Assembly: GCA_039707465.1 (NCBI GenBank)
Contig: CM077643.1
Span: 331,100,419-331,164,418, forward strand
DNA: 64,000 bases
Source: Rhabdophis nuchalis
Lineage: Eukaryota > Chordata > Lepidosauria > Squamata > Natricidae
Reading direction: 5' to 3'
Position numbers and translations under genes: made by a program. This document shows, one piece after another, positions 23,764-34,175 of the stretch; position 1 is the first letter of the stretch, and the number at the start of each line of letters is the position of its first letter. The notes beneath the pieces are model-generated. The model had not been told where the DNA came from. It did no database searches and worked only from the letters and a program-made list of their open reading frames with translations.

Positions 23764-24430
23764 GCATCCAATACACCTCTACCACGAATTATTTGGGCCA
23801 GTTTCAATTCATTTCAACAAATTGGGATTCTTTGGGGGGAAATGGAGGTACTAATATTTTTGGCCACATCTGCTTTCCATTCAGCATAATTTAAAGCAAT
23901 CAAAAATATTTCAGAATCCATTCTCTTACAGAAGATTATTTGCAAATAATTTTCTATCTGTCTATTAAAAAGTTAATAACTTGCTAATGAATGGTAAAAT
24001 ATTGTACCATAATATTGAATCTAAAGATTCCAAGCAGACAGTCATTATTAGCAACAAAGTAAATGACTACAATAATAGTGTATTTCCAAATATAACTATA
24101 TCGAACGTGATGCAACGTGGGTGCATTTCTTTGTCATAGTTTTGTTAAAGGAAAGTTCACATATTATTTTACATTCTTTTTGTTATTTTTTATTTTGGTT
24201 ACTTTTTACTATGCTTTTATATTGTTTTAACTGTTCACTGCAGAGATTCATGCATATGAGACTAATAGACATATTAATTAATTGCCATTAATTATCTAAA
24301 AGTTGATATGCAATAGTATATTTGTTTACTCAATATTATATCACAAATAAATATATACAAAATCTATCCAAATAACTAAATATATTTTATAAGCTATGAT
24401 AATTTTGTGTCCTTCATACTAAACAATTAG
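23764..24430. other. no feature seen
   Basis: AT-rich intron sequence. Confidence 0.5.
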
Positions 24431-24440
24431 TATAGTAGTA

Positions 24441-24977
24441 CAGTGGTACCTCGGTTCACGAACGCCTCTGTTCACGACCAATTCGGTTTACGAACAGAAA
24501 AGTTCCTCAAAATGTGCTCCGGTTCACGAACTCCGTTTTGGTTCACGAACGGAAAAGTTCATAAAAATATGGTCTGGTTCACGAACTCCGCTTCTGTTCA
24601 CGAACTCCGCCTCAGTTCACGAACAGAAAAGTTCATAAAAATATGGTCTGGTTCACGAACTCCGCCTCGGTTCACAAACTCCGCCTCGGTTCACAACCAA
24701 TTTGGTTCGCGAACAGAGTCAGTTCAAGAATTAAAACCAAAAGAAAGATCAGAACGGATTAATTGGATTTACATTAAACCCTATGGGAAACTGTGCCTCT
24801 GTTCACGACCAATTCGGTTCGCGAATTTGGTCAAGAATTACGACCAAAAAACAAGGTCAGAACGGATTAACCGGATTTACATTAAACCCTATGGGAAATT
24901 ATGCCTCGGTTCACGACCAATTCGGTTCGCGACCAGAGTCATTTCACGAATTAAGTTCGTGAACCGAGGTACCACTG
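24441..24977. mobile_element. Tigger/pogo-like MITE with iterated terminal motif, 537 bp
   Basis: CAGTGGTACCTCGGTTCACG to CGTGAACCGAGGTACCACTG are exact inverted termini, flanked by TA (24439-24440 and 24978-24979). The interior repeats GGTTCACGAAC-like motifs about a dozen times. The TCAGAACGGATTAA block occurs twice (near 24748 and 24856). The family assignment rests on the TA target and the CAGTGGTACCTCG-type terminus. The 201-residue frame across it is non-coding. Confidence 0.85.
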
Positions 24978-24979
24978 TA

Positions 24980-26035
24980 TTGTATTTGTCACAGAGGAAG
25001 ACATATTTAATGGCTTTAATTCAGACACCAATTTTATTTTATTTTTAAAAACATACTCTTATTCTGAGCTTTTCCTGCTTATTTTTATAGCAAAACCAAG
25101 GACACCGATTTGGAACAATTTTTAAAATTAATGTTTATCCCACAAAAAGGAACAATGTATTAAAATAGCCGAGAACCTTTATCCTATAAAGCACTATGTT
25201 TTAGCCAAACTCAAACACGTTCATTTATTACAGTGAAAAAAATGTAATCAATACATTACTAAAACTATATAACCATTTAAAGAAATTAGATGGTTACAAA
25301 CCAGTGAAAAGAAATCTGAAATTGAGTCAGCTGAACTTACAAACTTCTCATGTGGCTCATGATGGATCCACAAACCATGCAAATTAGTCAGTAGATTTGC
25401 AGAAAATGGTAAAAAGTAAAGCTCAAAATAAAGTCACTTTACAGTGGATTATAGCTGTAATATTTTGCTATGGAAATTACAAAATTATCCCACGTGGTCA
25501 CCCTTTCAGTTATTTAAAGCAAATAGTAGGTGATAATAAATGCAGTAGAACATTATTAACCTCCCTTGACATTTATATCAGGGTGAAAAAAATAATTAAA
25601 TTTCTAATGCTGGGTAACAAATAAGTCAAGTAACAAGGCATACATCAGAGTGAATAAGCATTAAATATACATTGGGATGCATTCTTTTTTTCAATAGAGA
25701 CACCAATTTCAAACAAAAAGTAATGCATAAGCCATTTTTTCAGGATGTAACATATAAACGTTTTTAATGTTAAAATCTGTTTTTCAATATTAGCATTCTG
25801 TAATTTGTCACAGTTCTTTTTAAAAAAATATATGCTGATTGTTTCTATGAGAAAAAAGATACTGACCTTGAGAGGGAATCTGTAATTGCTGAAGTAGTAT
25901 CTAAATTTACTGATCACTCAGTCCGGTATCTGGCAGTATATTATGTTTTAAAATAGCTCTTTCAAACAGCATGAAAGCACAAAAAATATGAACAGTGACT
26001 ATATATTTCCAATTTTCAAAAAGCTCTTTTAACAC
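24980..26035. other. no feature seen
   Basis: Intron 5 sequence adjoining the exon 5 donor. No repeat is recognised. Confidence 0.5.
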
Positions 26036-26039
26036 TTAC

Positions 26040-26176
26040 TTTTGCAAAGATCTGAAAAATATCTAAGGCCGGCAAAAGCTGAGAAACATCTTGGATTTCC
26101 ACCTTCAAATACAGCTGCAGAGTCTTAGCAAGGTGCCTGAGACCTTCTTTCATGTATTCACTTAATTCATCAGCAT
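26040..26176 (-). CDS. SMYD3: SMYD3 coding exon 5: helical segment before the SET core
   Basis: A 137-nt exon, phase 1-0. It completes an asparagine codon and encodes 45 residues containing KEGLRHLAKTLQ, EIQDVSQLLPALD and FAK. These align without gaps to the human KEGLRQLVMTFQ and EIQDASQLPPAFD region, ending at FAK just before the conserved ICNSF block. The acceptor is TTTAAAG|ATGCTG and the donor AAA|GTAAGTG. It is the last SMYD3 exon in the window; the open reading frame must continue in exon 6 beyond the left edge. An L2-like LINE starts about 135 bp upstream of the acceptor on the opposite strand. Confidence 0.94.
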
Positions 26177-26311
26177 CTTTAAAAAGAGGAAATGTATTAA
26201 AGTGTGAGGATTATCTTGTGCTATCATCTTTAAGTAAGCTAGAATCAGCTTGGCAGTGTGAACATTTCAAACTCCAAAAAAACAAGATATCCTAGTTAAT
26301 TTCTATCTAGA

Positions 26312-27705
26312 CTTGTGCCAGTTCGGCTTCCAACCTGGGTACAGCACGGAGACGGCATTGGTCGCGTTGGTTGATGATCTCTGGAGGGCTCGGGACAGAG
26401 GTTGTTCCTCTATCCTGGTCCTATTAGACCTCTCAGCAGCTTTCGATACCATCGACCATGGTATCTTATTGCACCAGCTGCAGGGGTTGGGGTTGGGAGG
26501 CACCGTTCTACGGTGGTTCTCCTCCTACCTCTCCGACCGGTCGCAATTTGTGTTGGCAGGAGGGTAGAGGTCGACGTCTTGTGTGGGGTGCCTCAGTGGT
26601 CGGTCCTCTCACCCCTCCTGTTCAACATCTATATGAAGCCGCTGGGTGAGATCATCCATGGTTTTGGGGTAGAGTTTCATCAGTACGCTGATGACACTCA
26701 GCTGTACATCTCTACCCCTGACCACCCCAACGATGCCGTCGAAGTGATGTCTCGGTGTTTGGAGGCTGTGCGAGTGTGGATGGGGAGAAACAGGCTTCGA
26801 CTCAACCCATCCAAGGCCGAGTGGCTGAAGTTCCCGACATCACGATATAGCCAGATGATACCATCTCTGGCTATCGGGGTGATTATTAGCTCCCGCGGAG
26901 AGGGCCCACAACTTGGGCATCCTCCTGGATCCTCGACTGTCTTTGGATGACCATTTGACAGCCATGGCCAGGGGGGCGTTTTATCAGGTCTACCTGATAT
27001 GCCAATTGTGCCCCTTTCTAAATCGTGATGCCCTACGCGCGGTCACTCAAGCCCTCGTCATCTCCCACCTGGACTACTGTAACGCTCTCTACATGGGGCT
27101 TCCCTTGAGGTGCACCCAGAGGCTCCAGCTAGTCCAGAATGCGGCCACATGGGGGATCTTGGGAGTCTCACGATACTCCCATGTAACTCCTCTCCTGCGC
27201 AAGCTGCACTGGCTGCCTGTGGCTTTCTGGGTGCACTTCAAGGTGTTAGTAACCATCTTTAAAGCGCTCCATGGCATGGGTCCTGGTTACTTGCGGGACC
27301 GCCTCCTACCACATACCTCCCTTCGACCTGTCCGCTCCCACAGGGGAGGGTCTCCTCAGGGTGCCATCTGCCGGACAATGCCGGCTGGCGGCCCCTAGGG
27401 GAAGAGCCATCTCTGTGGCAGGACCCGCCCTCTGGAATGACCTGCCCCCTGACCTTCGTACAATCACGGACCTGCACCTCTTCCACCGGACATTAAAAAC
27501 ACACTTGTTTCATGTGGCCGGCCTGGCATAGTTTTTAGAGTCTTTAGTAAGGGTTTTAAATCTAATTTTAGCATGGGGTGTTAAATTTAATCTATTTTTA
27601 TTCTATTTTTACTGTATTTGTTGTAACTGCTTTTACTACTTTCTGTGCACAGCCCTGAGTCCCGTCAGGAAGATAGGGCGGTATACAAATGCAATAAAAC
27701 TAAAC
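26312..27705 (+). mobile_element. L2-like LINE, 5' truncated, broken ORF2
   Basis: Translated pieces in shifting frames show reverse-transcriptase motifs in order: [49 protein letters not shown], the catalytic QYADDTQLY and [13 protein letters not shown]. The C-terminal LDYCNALYMGLPLR and ALWNDLPPDLRT follow. At least three frameshifts make it a dead copy. The 3' end contains GCCCTGAGTCCCGTCAGG, then GGGCGGTATACAAATG. It belongs to the CR1/L2 (Jockey) group, with L2 the best guess. It sits in intron 4, antisense to SMYD3. Confidence 0.88.
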
Positions 27706-28181
27706 TTGATTTATTTCAATCAGAAGTATACTCTAAAAGTGGAAAATTACATACCTAAATGGTATGTGTGTGTGTTTTTTTAATAGAATGAGACAGCAAT
27801 TTGTCTGTATGCAGTAATAATTTTTAAAAACTAGCTGTCAATCCATAGCAAATTAATTATTTATAATAACTTGTCCTTTAGTAAAATGAACAATTAGCTA
27901 AAAGATAAAGAGAGAGATGATAGAATGAGTAGACAGACATACAGATTAAAATATAATCCATGTCAGATTGAATTTGAAACAATGGATATTCAATACTAAC
28001 TCTTCTTTTTTCATAACAGTATGTATGGAAGACTGCTATGTATCCTAAATACATAGCAAACATCCTTTTCCAAATCCATAGAAGATACTTTTATTTCACC
28101 CAGGATAATGTTTTACTAGCTTCCTTGTGAAAAGGAAGATTTCACAGTGTTCTTCTGCAATTTTATCCAGGTAATCTACAC

Positions 28182-28248
28182 CAGGGATGTCCAACCTTTG
28201 CAACTTTAAGTCTGAAGGACTTCAGCTCCCAGAATTCTCCAGCCAGCA
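28182..28248 (+). mobile_element. foldback hAT MITE, left half
   Basis: CAGGGATGTCCAACCTTTGC through TTCAGCTCCCAGAATTCTCC matches the left arm of the 54925 copy. The right arm is missing and replaced by an A-rich run. Confidence 0.75.
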
Positions 28249-28280
28249 AAAAAAATCATTTTGCTCTTGGAAGCACCAAG

Positions 28281-28302
28281 ATATATATATATATATATAT
28301 AT
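28281..28302 (+). repeat. (TA)n microsatellite
   Basis: An AT dinucleotide run directly before the Penelope-like fragment. Confidence 0.9.
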
Positions 28303-28425
28303 GAGAGAATATTGCTCCTGGAAGCACCAAGCCGGAAGCACCAGCCTGAAGATGATGAATGAGACTTCATCGAAACGTCGTGAAGATACTTCCAATTCTA
28401 CACGGGAGAAAACCCGAACAACCAA

Positions 28426-28428
<3 letters not shown>
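28303..28428 (+). mobile_element. Penelope-like (HHR-bearing) fragment
   Basis: The interval between two TA microsatellites contains a hammerhead-like motif and then ACACGGGAGAAAACCCGAAC. In vertebrates this neighbourhood (AGATGA...CGAAACGTCG plus CCCGGGAGAAAACCCG-like) belongs, to my knowledge, to Penelope-like retroelement repeats. No reverse transcriptase or GIY-YIG domain is nearby. Confidence 0.6.
28334..28393 (+). ncRNA. hammerhead-ribozyme-like motif, type I
   Basis: Core CTGAAGA (28346-28352, fits CUGANGA) is followed by stem II GATGAA/TTCATC (28354-28359 with 28366-28371), then GAAA (28372-28375), then CGTC with predicted cleavage after 28379. Stem III is only the self-complementary ACGT, as in dimer-forming minimal hammerheads. 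Stem I has two inner pairs, an internal loop, and an outer GGAAG/CTTCC helix (28334-28338 with 28389-28393). One extra T separates the core from stem II. It is antisense to SMYD3. Confidence 0.6.

Positions 28429-28462
<34 letters not shown>
28429..28462 (+). repeat. (TA)n microsatellite
   Basis: About 17 TA units. Confidence 0.95.
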
Positions 28463-28464
<2 letters not shown>

Positions 28465-28609
28465 GAGAGAATATTATCACAGCTCCTGTTCAGGATCCCT
28501 TTAAGGGGATGAGACTTAACGTCATCCCTCTCTGCCCTTTGACTCAACCTAGAGATCATCCAGACAGAGAACCAATTAGATTACTGCTGTGTGACATTTT
28601 TTAGATATG

Positions 28610-28653
28610 TGTTAGATTTTTACCCCTTAAATTTTCACCCCTTAAAAATCTAA

Positions 28654-28655
<2 letters not shown>
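28610..28655. repeat. 13-bp inverted repeat
   Basis: TGTTAGATTTTTA (28610-28622) and its exact complement (28643-28655), with a duplicated ACCCCTTAA-like loop between. Confidence 0.7.

Positions 28656-28663
<8 letters not shown>

Positions 28664-28707
<44 letters not shown>
28664..28707 (+). repeat. (CA)n microsatellite
   Basis: About 22 AC units. Confidence 0.95.
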
Positions 28708-28711
<4 letters not shown>

Positions 28712-29720
28712 TACACAATATTATGCTTTCGTAGATTTTCACGGGTGTAGTTATGCTGGTATTGTTAAGTATCAATAATGATAATAAACTGGTATTGTAT
28801 AGAACAGAATTATCTGTACTGGAACAATTAACTATTGCCTGGGAAGACACACCCGATAGAAATTGTACAGCAAGTGATCAAAGATTCAGTTCCGATATCA
28901 TATGAAACCGAAACAAATAGCAAATGAACTAAACTGAAATCAAGTAAATGAGTTATTTTTATTTTCTGGATTAAAAAATAAAAAGTGAAACATTAGAAAA
29001 AAAGATTACACATACAGAACATTTTTACATGTTATTCCTAAAGTACCTTTGAATCCTTTCCCACCCTCTGTGCTAGTAATTCAGGGAGGAAAGTAGGGGA
29101 CAAATGCATAAATCACTCTAACTTCATTCTAGCTCAATCTAATTTATATTTTTTATTAATATTACATCTGCAGGCACCTTGATGATGATTTAGATCCCCA
29201 GATTCAGCGGGCTGGGGGGTGGGGGGGGATTCTCAGCCAAATATGAACACGTGAGACACTTTGCAGGTTTTCTTTTGAAAGGATTAACAATGTAGTCTCA
29301 GAATTTGGTCCAAATACAATTTCCACACACTAAAATAACTAAAAAAACTCTCTAAAATAAATGTAATTGCTAAGATATATATAATGAAATAATATTTTGA
29401 TCTCACTATATATAATTTAGAATAGAAAATTTTCATTAATATTCCAAGGTGAAATATCTGGTATGGAAGCAGAGAGATTCCAAAATTAACCTTTAGATTG
29501 CACTGATTCAGTTAACACCTGATTTAACTGGGAGACCCTCTACCTTCATTATTGTTATTACATTATATATTGCCTACAAACAGTAGTTCCTTCATCAGAT
29601 TTAAAGGAGCACAAAAATCCTCACCATGAAGCTGCTAACCATAAAATGTTTAAAAGATAGTGTGTCCTCACACACCTTTAACATAGTAGAGTCCCTTTAA
29701 ATTGAGAAAATACACAAAAA
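28708..29720. other. no certain feature
   Basis: Intron 4 sequence. The text TATGCTTTCGTAGATTTTCA at about 28722 may belong to a Penelope-like repeat. The rest is unassigned, with a G-rich run at 29211-29230. Confidence 0.4.
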
Positions 29721-29727
29721 CACTTAC

Positions 29728-29785
29728 TTGACTGAAGATCAGAAAGAGAATACAGCTCTTCAGATGGACATACCGATTGCCTTAA
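29728..29785 (-). CDS. SMYD3: SMYD3 coding exon 4: short, divergent SET-insert exon
   Basis: A 58-nt exon, phase 0-1, encoding LRQSVCPSEELYSLSDLQS followed by the first base of an asparagine codon. The LYS..DL spacing matches the human LYSFYDLESN segment, but the first ten residues differ strongly, as is usual for this poorly conserved linker. The acceptor is CTACCAG|TTAAGG and the donor TCAA|GTAAGTG. The identification rests mainly on position, phase and the LYS..DLxS motif, since the exon is too short to be identified on its own. Confidence 0.86.
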
Positions 29786-29862
29786 CTGGTAGGAATATAA
29801 AAACACTAATGAATAAAAATAACCTTGGATAATTGTTTCACTGTTAAAAGAAAAGCTATACT

Positions 29863-30098
29863 AGCAATAGTACTATCACTTATATACTGTTTCACAGTGC
29901 TTTACAACCCTTTCTAAGTGGTTTATAGAATCAGCCTATTGCCCCTAACAATCTGGGTCCTCATTTTACTAACCTCGGAGGAGGAAAGGCTTGAGTCAAC
30001 CCTGAGAGGGTGTGACTCAAAGTGCCAAACTGCTGGCAGCTGGCAGCCGGCAGAAGTAGCCTGTAGTACTGCATTTTAACCACTGCACCACCCCAGCT
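29863..30098 (-). mobile_element. tRNA-derived squamate SINE
   Basis: On the minus strand it begins GGTGCAGTGGTTAAAATGCA (A-box region) and ends in TGTGAAACAGTATATAAGTG and a CTATTGCTAG-like tail. The same family occurs at 38446-38696 and 51036-51122. Confidence 0.75.
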
Positions 30099-31380
30099 CT
30101 TAAACCTGGTATACATGAATACAAAAAACAATAATCATCTGAAATAAAGTAATTTGTGGCTATTTTCTGATTGGAAAAACATTATTGAAGTTTTGCATTT
30201 TATCATTATTCATTTAATTTAGTCTCCATTTTCTTCATTTTTACATATTATTTTTATCTATTTCACTGCTAGAATAGTTGCAACAAGTGCACATGATATT
30301 CAAGACTTCTGCTTAAGGATTCCCTTTTGAAATTGGTGCCAAAAGACCAACCTCTCATAAATATCTGAGATATTAATCATTTTGAAGAAACGAAGTAAAC
30401 ATGGGATTTGGCATCAGCACCAGCCTAAGATCAAACTGATTAACTCTTAAACCAACAGCATAAGTACAATTTTTAGTTTTAAGCATTTTTTGTAGAATTT
30501 CATTTAGAAACTGAAACTATAAAATCGTATCTCTAATGGCAAAAAAAATTATATGTTGATAGTGTATTTACGTGGATTGATTTATTACAATTATTTGCCT
30601 GGTTTGGCCTATTTCTACATTTTGCCCAAATGCCCAAGAATGCAGTTGAAATAATTTCAAGACTTTATACAAAGGCACATTGTTTCATACCACATCCAAC
30701 TATTAGCTGTATAGCCTAACACATACAAATGTGTGCCTCTAGTTATCTTAATTTTCTTTTTCCATCAACTTAAAAGCTAGTCAAGTGAAGAGGCAATACC
30801 TTTACTTCTGCTGATTACTGTAGAGCGATCACACACAATCACACATAGATACACACTTAGCACAGCACATTTTACTTTGCTTTTTCAACCCAAAAGACAC
30901 CCAGAGGATCTCATAAAGTAATAAAATACATGTTAATTCCATTCCTCAAGAGTACAATTCCAAAAGACAATTCTGAACACAAGAGAAAGGGATAGAAGAC
31001 AAAAACAAGCAAACTCAAGCAACAATTCTTAACATCACACAGTTCTTATAAAAACCAGGTCAAATATACACAAGTCAAGGAAAGAAGACTCAAAGGAATA
31101 AATTGGCTCCTTTCCTATTTTCTCTTGTAACCAGCATAGGTTAGAACATCAATTCATCAAGTCTCTCTTCAGCTCATTGCTACAGGCACTTTATAGTACA
31201 AAGATATTTCCAAAGGATTTTGTCAAGTAAAAACATGGGCCATTCTGACTGAGTGAAGGTTTCTCTCAACCTCTTCTGCAAGAGGCCCCATCTCAAGGAT
31301 CGCTTGAACTCTGAAATATACAATCTTTTTCCACGTTAACAGAAGTGGAGCAGATATATTTTGCAAATATATATAAAAAT
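30099..31380. other. no feature seen
   Basis: Intron 3 sequence (SMYD3) without recognised repeats. Confidence 0.5.
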
Positions 31381-31388
31381 TAACTTAC

Positions 31389-31496
31389 TACTTTGAAAAT
31401 AATCCTGCCAACAAGCCTCACTGAGTCAGGAGGAAAATTAGGGTCAATATCTTTAATACATTTGCATTCCCGTTTATGGTCCAGCCAGGCTTCTTT
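31389..31496 (-). CDS. SMYD3: SMYD3 coding exon 3: end of MYND finger and start of the SET insert
   Basis: A 108-nt exon of 36 codons, phase 0-0. It begins KEAWLDHKRECKC, giving the last zinc ligands H78 and C82, and continues to PPDSVRLVGRIIFKV, matching the SMYD3 segment after MYND. Two donors are possible in GTAGTAAGT. I place the cut before GTAAGT because this is the better consensus and keeps the residue spacing into exon 4 equal to that of human SMYD3 (11 residues between FK and LYS). The acceptor is CTCCTAG|AAAGAA. Confidence 0.94.
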
Positions 31497-31689
31497 CTAG
31501 GAGTGAAAAGAAATTATTTTCCCTTTAATATTTAGTACTTTAAAAGAAATGACCTTCTCCTTCAATGGTTTACTTCCATCTCTGGTTTTTAAATTGGAGT
31601 ATATTTCAAATGGAGTATAAAGTGTTTGCAATGTACTGAATAGAATATGATTAACAAATACAAATAAGAATTGTCTTAGTCATCATTAG

Positions 31690-31859
31690 CAATGTATTCA
31701 GAATTGAATGGTAAACTGTGAAATGCAACTGCTCCCAAAGGAAATCTATCTTGGGGTGTATGAACAGATACATAAAATATAGGCTGCAGAAGTAGTTCTT
31801 CTACTCCACTTTGCCCTGACCAGACCCCACGTGGAATACCATGTCTATTTCGGGAAAGC
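31690..31859 (+). mobile_element. CR1 LINE fragment
   Basis: Sense CR1 text including CTACTCCACTTTGCCCTGAC and GTGGAATACCATGTC, the region before the reverse-transcriptase C-terminus end seen also at 62.6 kb. Confidence 0.55.
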
Positions 31860-32104
31860 TGTAGTGGAATGTACCCCAGTCACAGGAGGGAGGGGCTCTT
31901 TCCCAGAAGACAAAGGACAGTAAAGCAAAAACTGTCTAGTGAGCAGAAAGAGCAAAGTTGGAGCCTCTCTAGAAATTCACAGAGTATATTTAAATGTTTT
32001 TTTCAGAAAATTACTTTAGTCTGGCAAGGTTCTGTTTGTAGGTGAACAACAATAAAGGAATTACAGTAATTCCACATGTCATTCTTGGTTTTTTGGGCCT
32101 GACA
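31860..32104 (+). mobile_element. probable solo LTR, 245 bp
   Basis: Starts TGTAGTGGAATG and ends GGGCCTGACA (TG...CA). It has a TATA-like GTATATTTAAA near 31985 and AATAAA at 32051-32056, followed by about 48 bp, a plausible U3-R-U5 layout. No clear target duplication is seen (GAAAGC against GTACCC), so the boundaries are uncertain. No viral gene is present. Confidence 0.55.
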
Positions 32105-32201
32105 GTACCCCAATTCAGATAGGACTATGTAATTAGAAAACAATTTCACTAGTTTAAAATTTTAAATATTGCATTTTACATCTGTGCTTTAAAATAATTA
32201 C

Positions 32202-32265
32202 CTGACAGCGTGCACCACAGTATCTTGCAACTTTGCATTGAGAACATCTAAGTAGCCGCTCCTTT
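32202..32265 (-). CDS. SMYD3: SMYD3 coding exon 2: core of the MYND zinc finger
   Basis: A 64-nt exon in phase 2-0. After the split arginine codon it encodes KERLLRCSQCKVARYCGARCQ, closely matching the SMYD3 MYND finger. It supplies zinc ligands C57, C60, C66 and C70 (numbering from the chosen start). MYND fingers bind two zinc ions and mediate protein contacts; in SMYD3 the finger is reported to be needed for full activity. The acceptor is CTTTAG|AAAGG and the donor CAG|GTAATT. It lies 25.9 kb from exon 1 and 705 bp from exon 3. Confidence 0.95.
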
Positions 32266-32914
32266 CTAAAGTGGGAGGAGAGGGAAGGAAGGGAGAAAGA
32301 AAATGAAATGTCCATTAAATAGATTTACAATCCATACTCATTTTTTCTGAGGCAGTTTTCTGGCTTAAGATTCTAGATCACAATTATAGAAAAATACGTT
32401 TTTCACCTGTGTTAAAAAGCAAAAGTTTTGTTTACATATTGACATTGTTTTCTTTTAATTAAGTTACATCCATTTGTTTTGTTTGCAAAAAGAAAATGCA
32501 GAAATGTACATATTTATCATTTACAGATTATTTTTGAGAGTATATTTGTTGTATTATTTCTATTTTATTAATTAAGAAAATGAGCATCTGCCAAAATTGG
32601 TGAGGCTTCCAAAACAAAACAACTTTCTGAAATAACACCTAGTCAAACAGAGCTCCCATGGCACTTAAATTTTCTAAAACAAAATGGGTAAATTTTGGTG
32701 CCCATGAATCATTTATGAACAAGTATACTAAATACCTTGATATATAAATGGTTTATATCTTCCTACCAAGCACAAGAGTCAAATCACATCTTGTAAAATA
32801 TATCAAAGGCCAAAATTGAAGTGTGAGTGTGGCCAACTTCAACAATTCTGTTGAAAAATGGGTGACTGGAAAAATGTAATGCACCACTCTTATCCATTGG
32901 ACCTCCTTTTTTAA

Positions 32915-33010
<96 letters not shown>
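32915..33010 (+). repeat. (AAAG)n microsatellite
   Basis: About 24 AAAG units in SMYD3 intron 1. Confidence 0.95.
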
Positions 33011-33395
33011 GGCTGCCTCAATTTGCGGTCCAGTTTTCTTGGACTACAGTGAAGAGATGCTGGCAGATGACACCTCTTGCTAAAAAGTGGGGTAACGTGA
33101 AAGCTGAGAACTTTGGAAATATATTCCCTTTTGTTAATTTAATGCTTCTCAAACAGGATGGGGAGTGTGTTCTGTTGTTGATGTAATTATGTATGTCATT
33201 TTGTCTTTTTTAAATCTCAATTTGTAGGAAAAGGTATGAGAGTTAAATGAGTTTATAATCATATGTCCTTGAACATAAAACACATATATTTTGGTATATT
33301 TCACGATTGCAAATTTAATTATAACTAGACAGCCGATGATTCATTGGGTTATTGAGATATATCCTTGCCTAAACAGTTTCAGAATGACAAGAGGT
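33011..33395. other. no feature seen
   Basis: Intron 1 sequence between a microsatellite and an L2-like copy. Confidence 0.5.
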
Positions 33396-33399
33396 AGGC

Positions 33400-34066
33400 A
33401 AAAGTCCCGCCTAGACTACTGTAACGCTCTCTACATGGGGCTCCCCCTGAGGTGCGCCCAGAGGCTCCAGCTAGTCCAGAATGCAGCCGCGCAGGGGATT
33501 TTGGGAGTGTCGAGATACTCCCATATAACACCTCTCCTGTGCGAGCTGCACTGGCTGCCTGTGGCCTTCCAGGTGCGCTTCAAGGTGTTAGTGACCACCT
33601 TCAAAGCGCTCCATTGCATGGAACCTGGTTATCTGCGGGACCGCCTTCTACCACATACCTCCCTTAGACCTGTCCGCTCTCACAGGGTGGGCCTCATCAG
33701 GGTGCCGTCTGCCGGACAATGCTGGCTGGCGGCCCCCAGAGCGAGAGCCTTCTCTGTAGCAGCTCCTGCCCTCTGGAATGGCCTTCCGCCCGACCTCCGC
33801 ACGGTCATGGACCTGCACCTCTTCCACCGGGCTGTAAAAACATATCTCTTTCACGAGGCTGGCCTGGCATAGCTCTAAATTTTAATCTTATTTTAGAAAT
33901 GGGTTTTAATTGACAATTTTAGCACGGGTGCAATTTAATTTAATTTATTTTTAATATCCTGTATTTACTGTTTTTTACATTTTATTCCTTTCCTGTGCGC
34001 CGCCCTGAGTCCAATCCGGAGATAGGTGCGGGATATAAATTTGATAAATAAATAAATAAATAAATA
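33400..34066 (+). mobile_element. L2-like LINE, 3' third
   Basis: Translates to LDYCNALYMGLPLRCAQRLQ ... ALWNGLPPDLRT in one frame to a stop near 33872. The 3' UTR then ends GCCGCCCTGAGTCC and (AAAT)n. It is closest to the 26312 copy. Host flank joins the frame at its left. Confidence 0.88.
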
Positions 34067-34069
34067 ATG

Positions 34070-34175
34070 CAGTGAGAGCAGGAGCAACTTCCTAATGGCT
34101 TTCCCAGTGACTTTGCTTCTGGGAAGCTAGCAGGAATTGTGGGAAATTGCAATTGTGGCAATACTGCAACATGCA
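34070..34175 (+). mobile_element. CAGGTAGTCC-family MITE fragment
   Basis: GCAACTTCCTAATGGCTTTC and GGGAAGCTAGCAGGAATTG match the middle of the family member at 35439-35974. Confidence 0.5.

Noticed and set aside
24443..25048. 201-residue frame
   Set aside because: It lies across a MITE with inverted termini, and its residues reflect the iterated GGTTCACGAAC motif.
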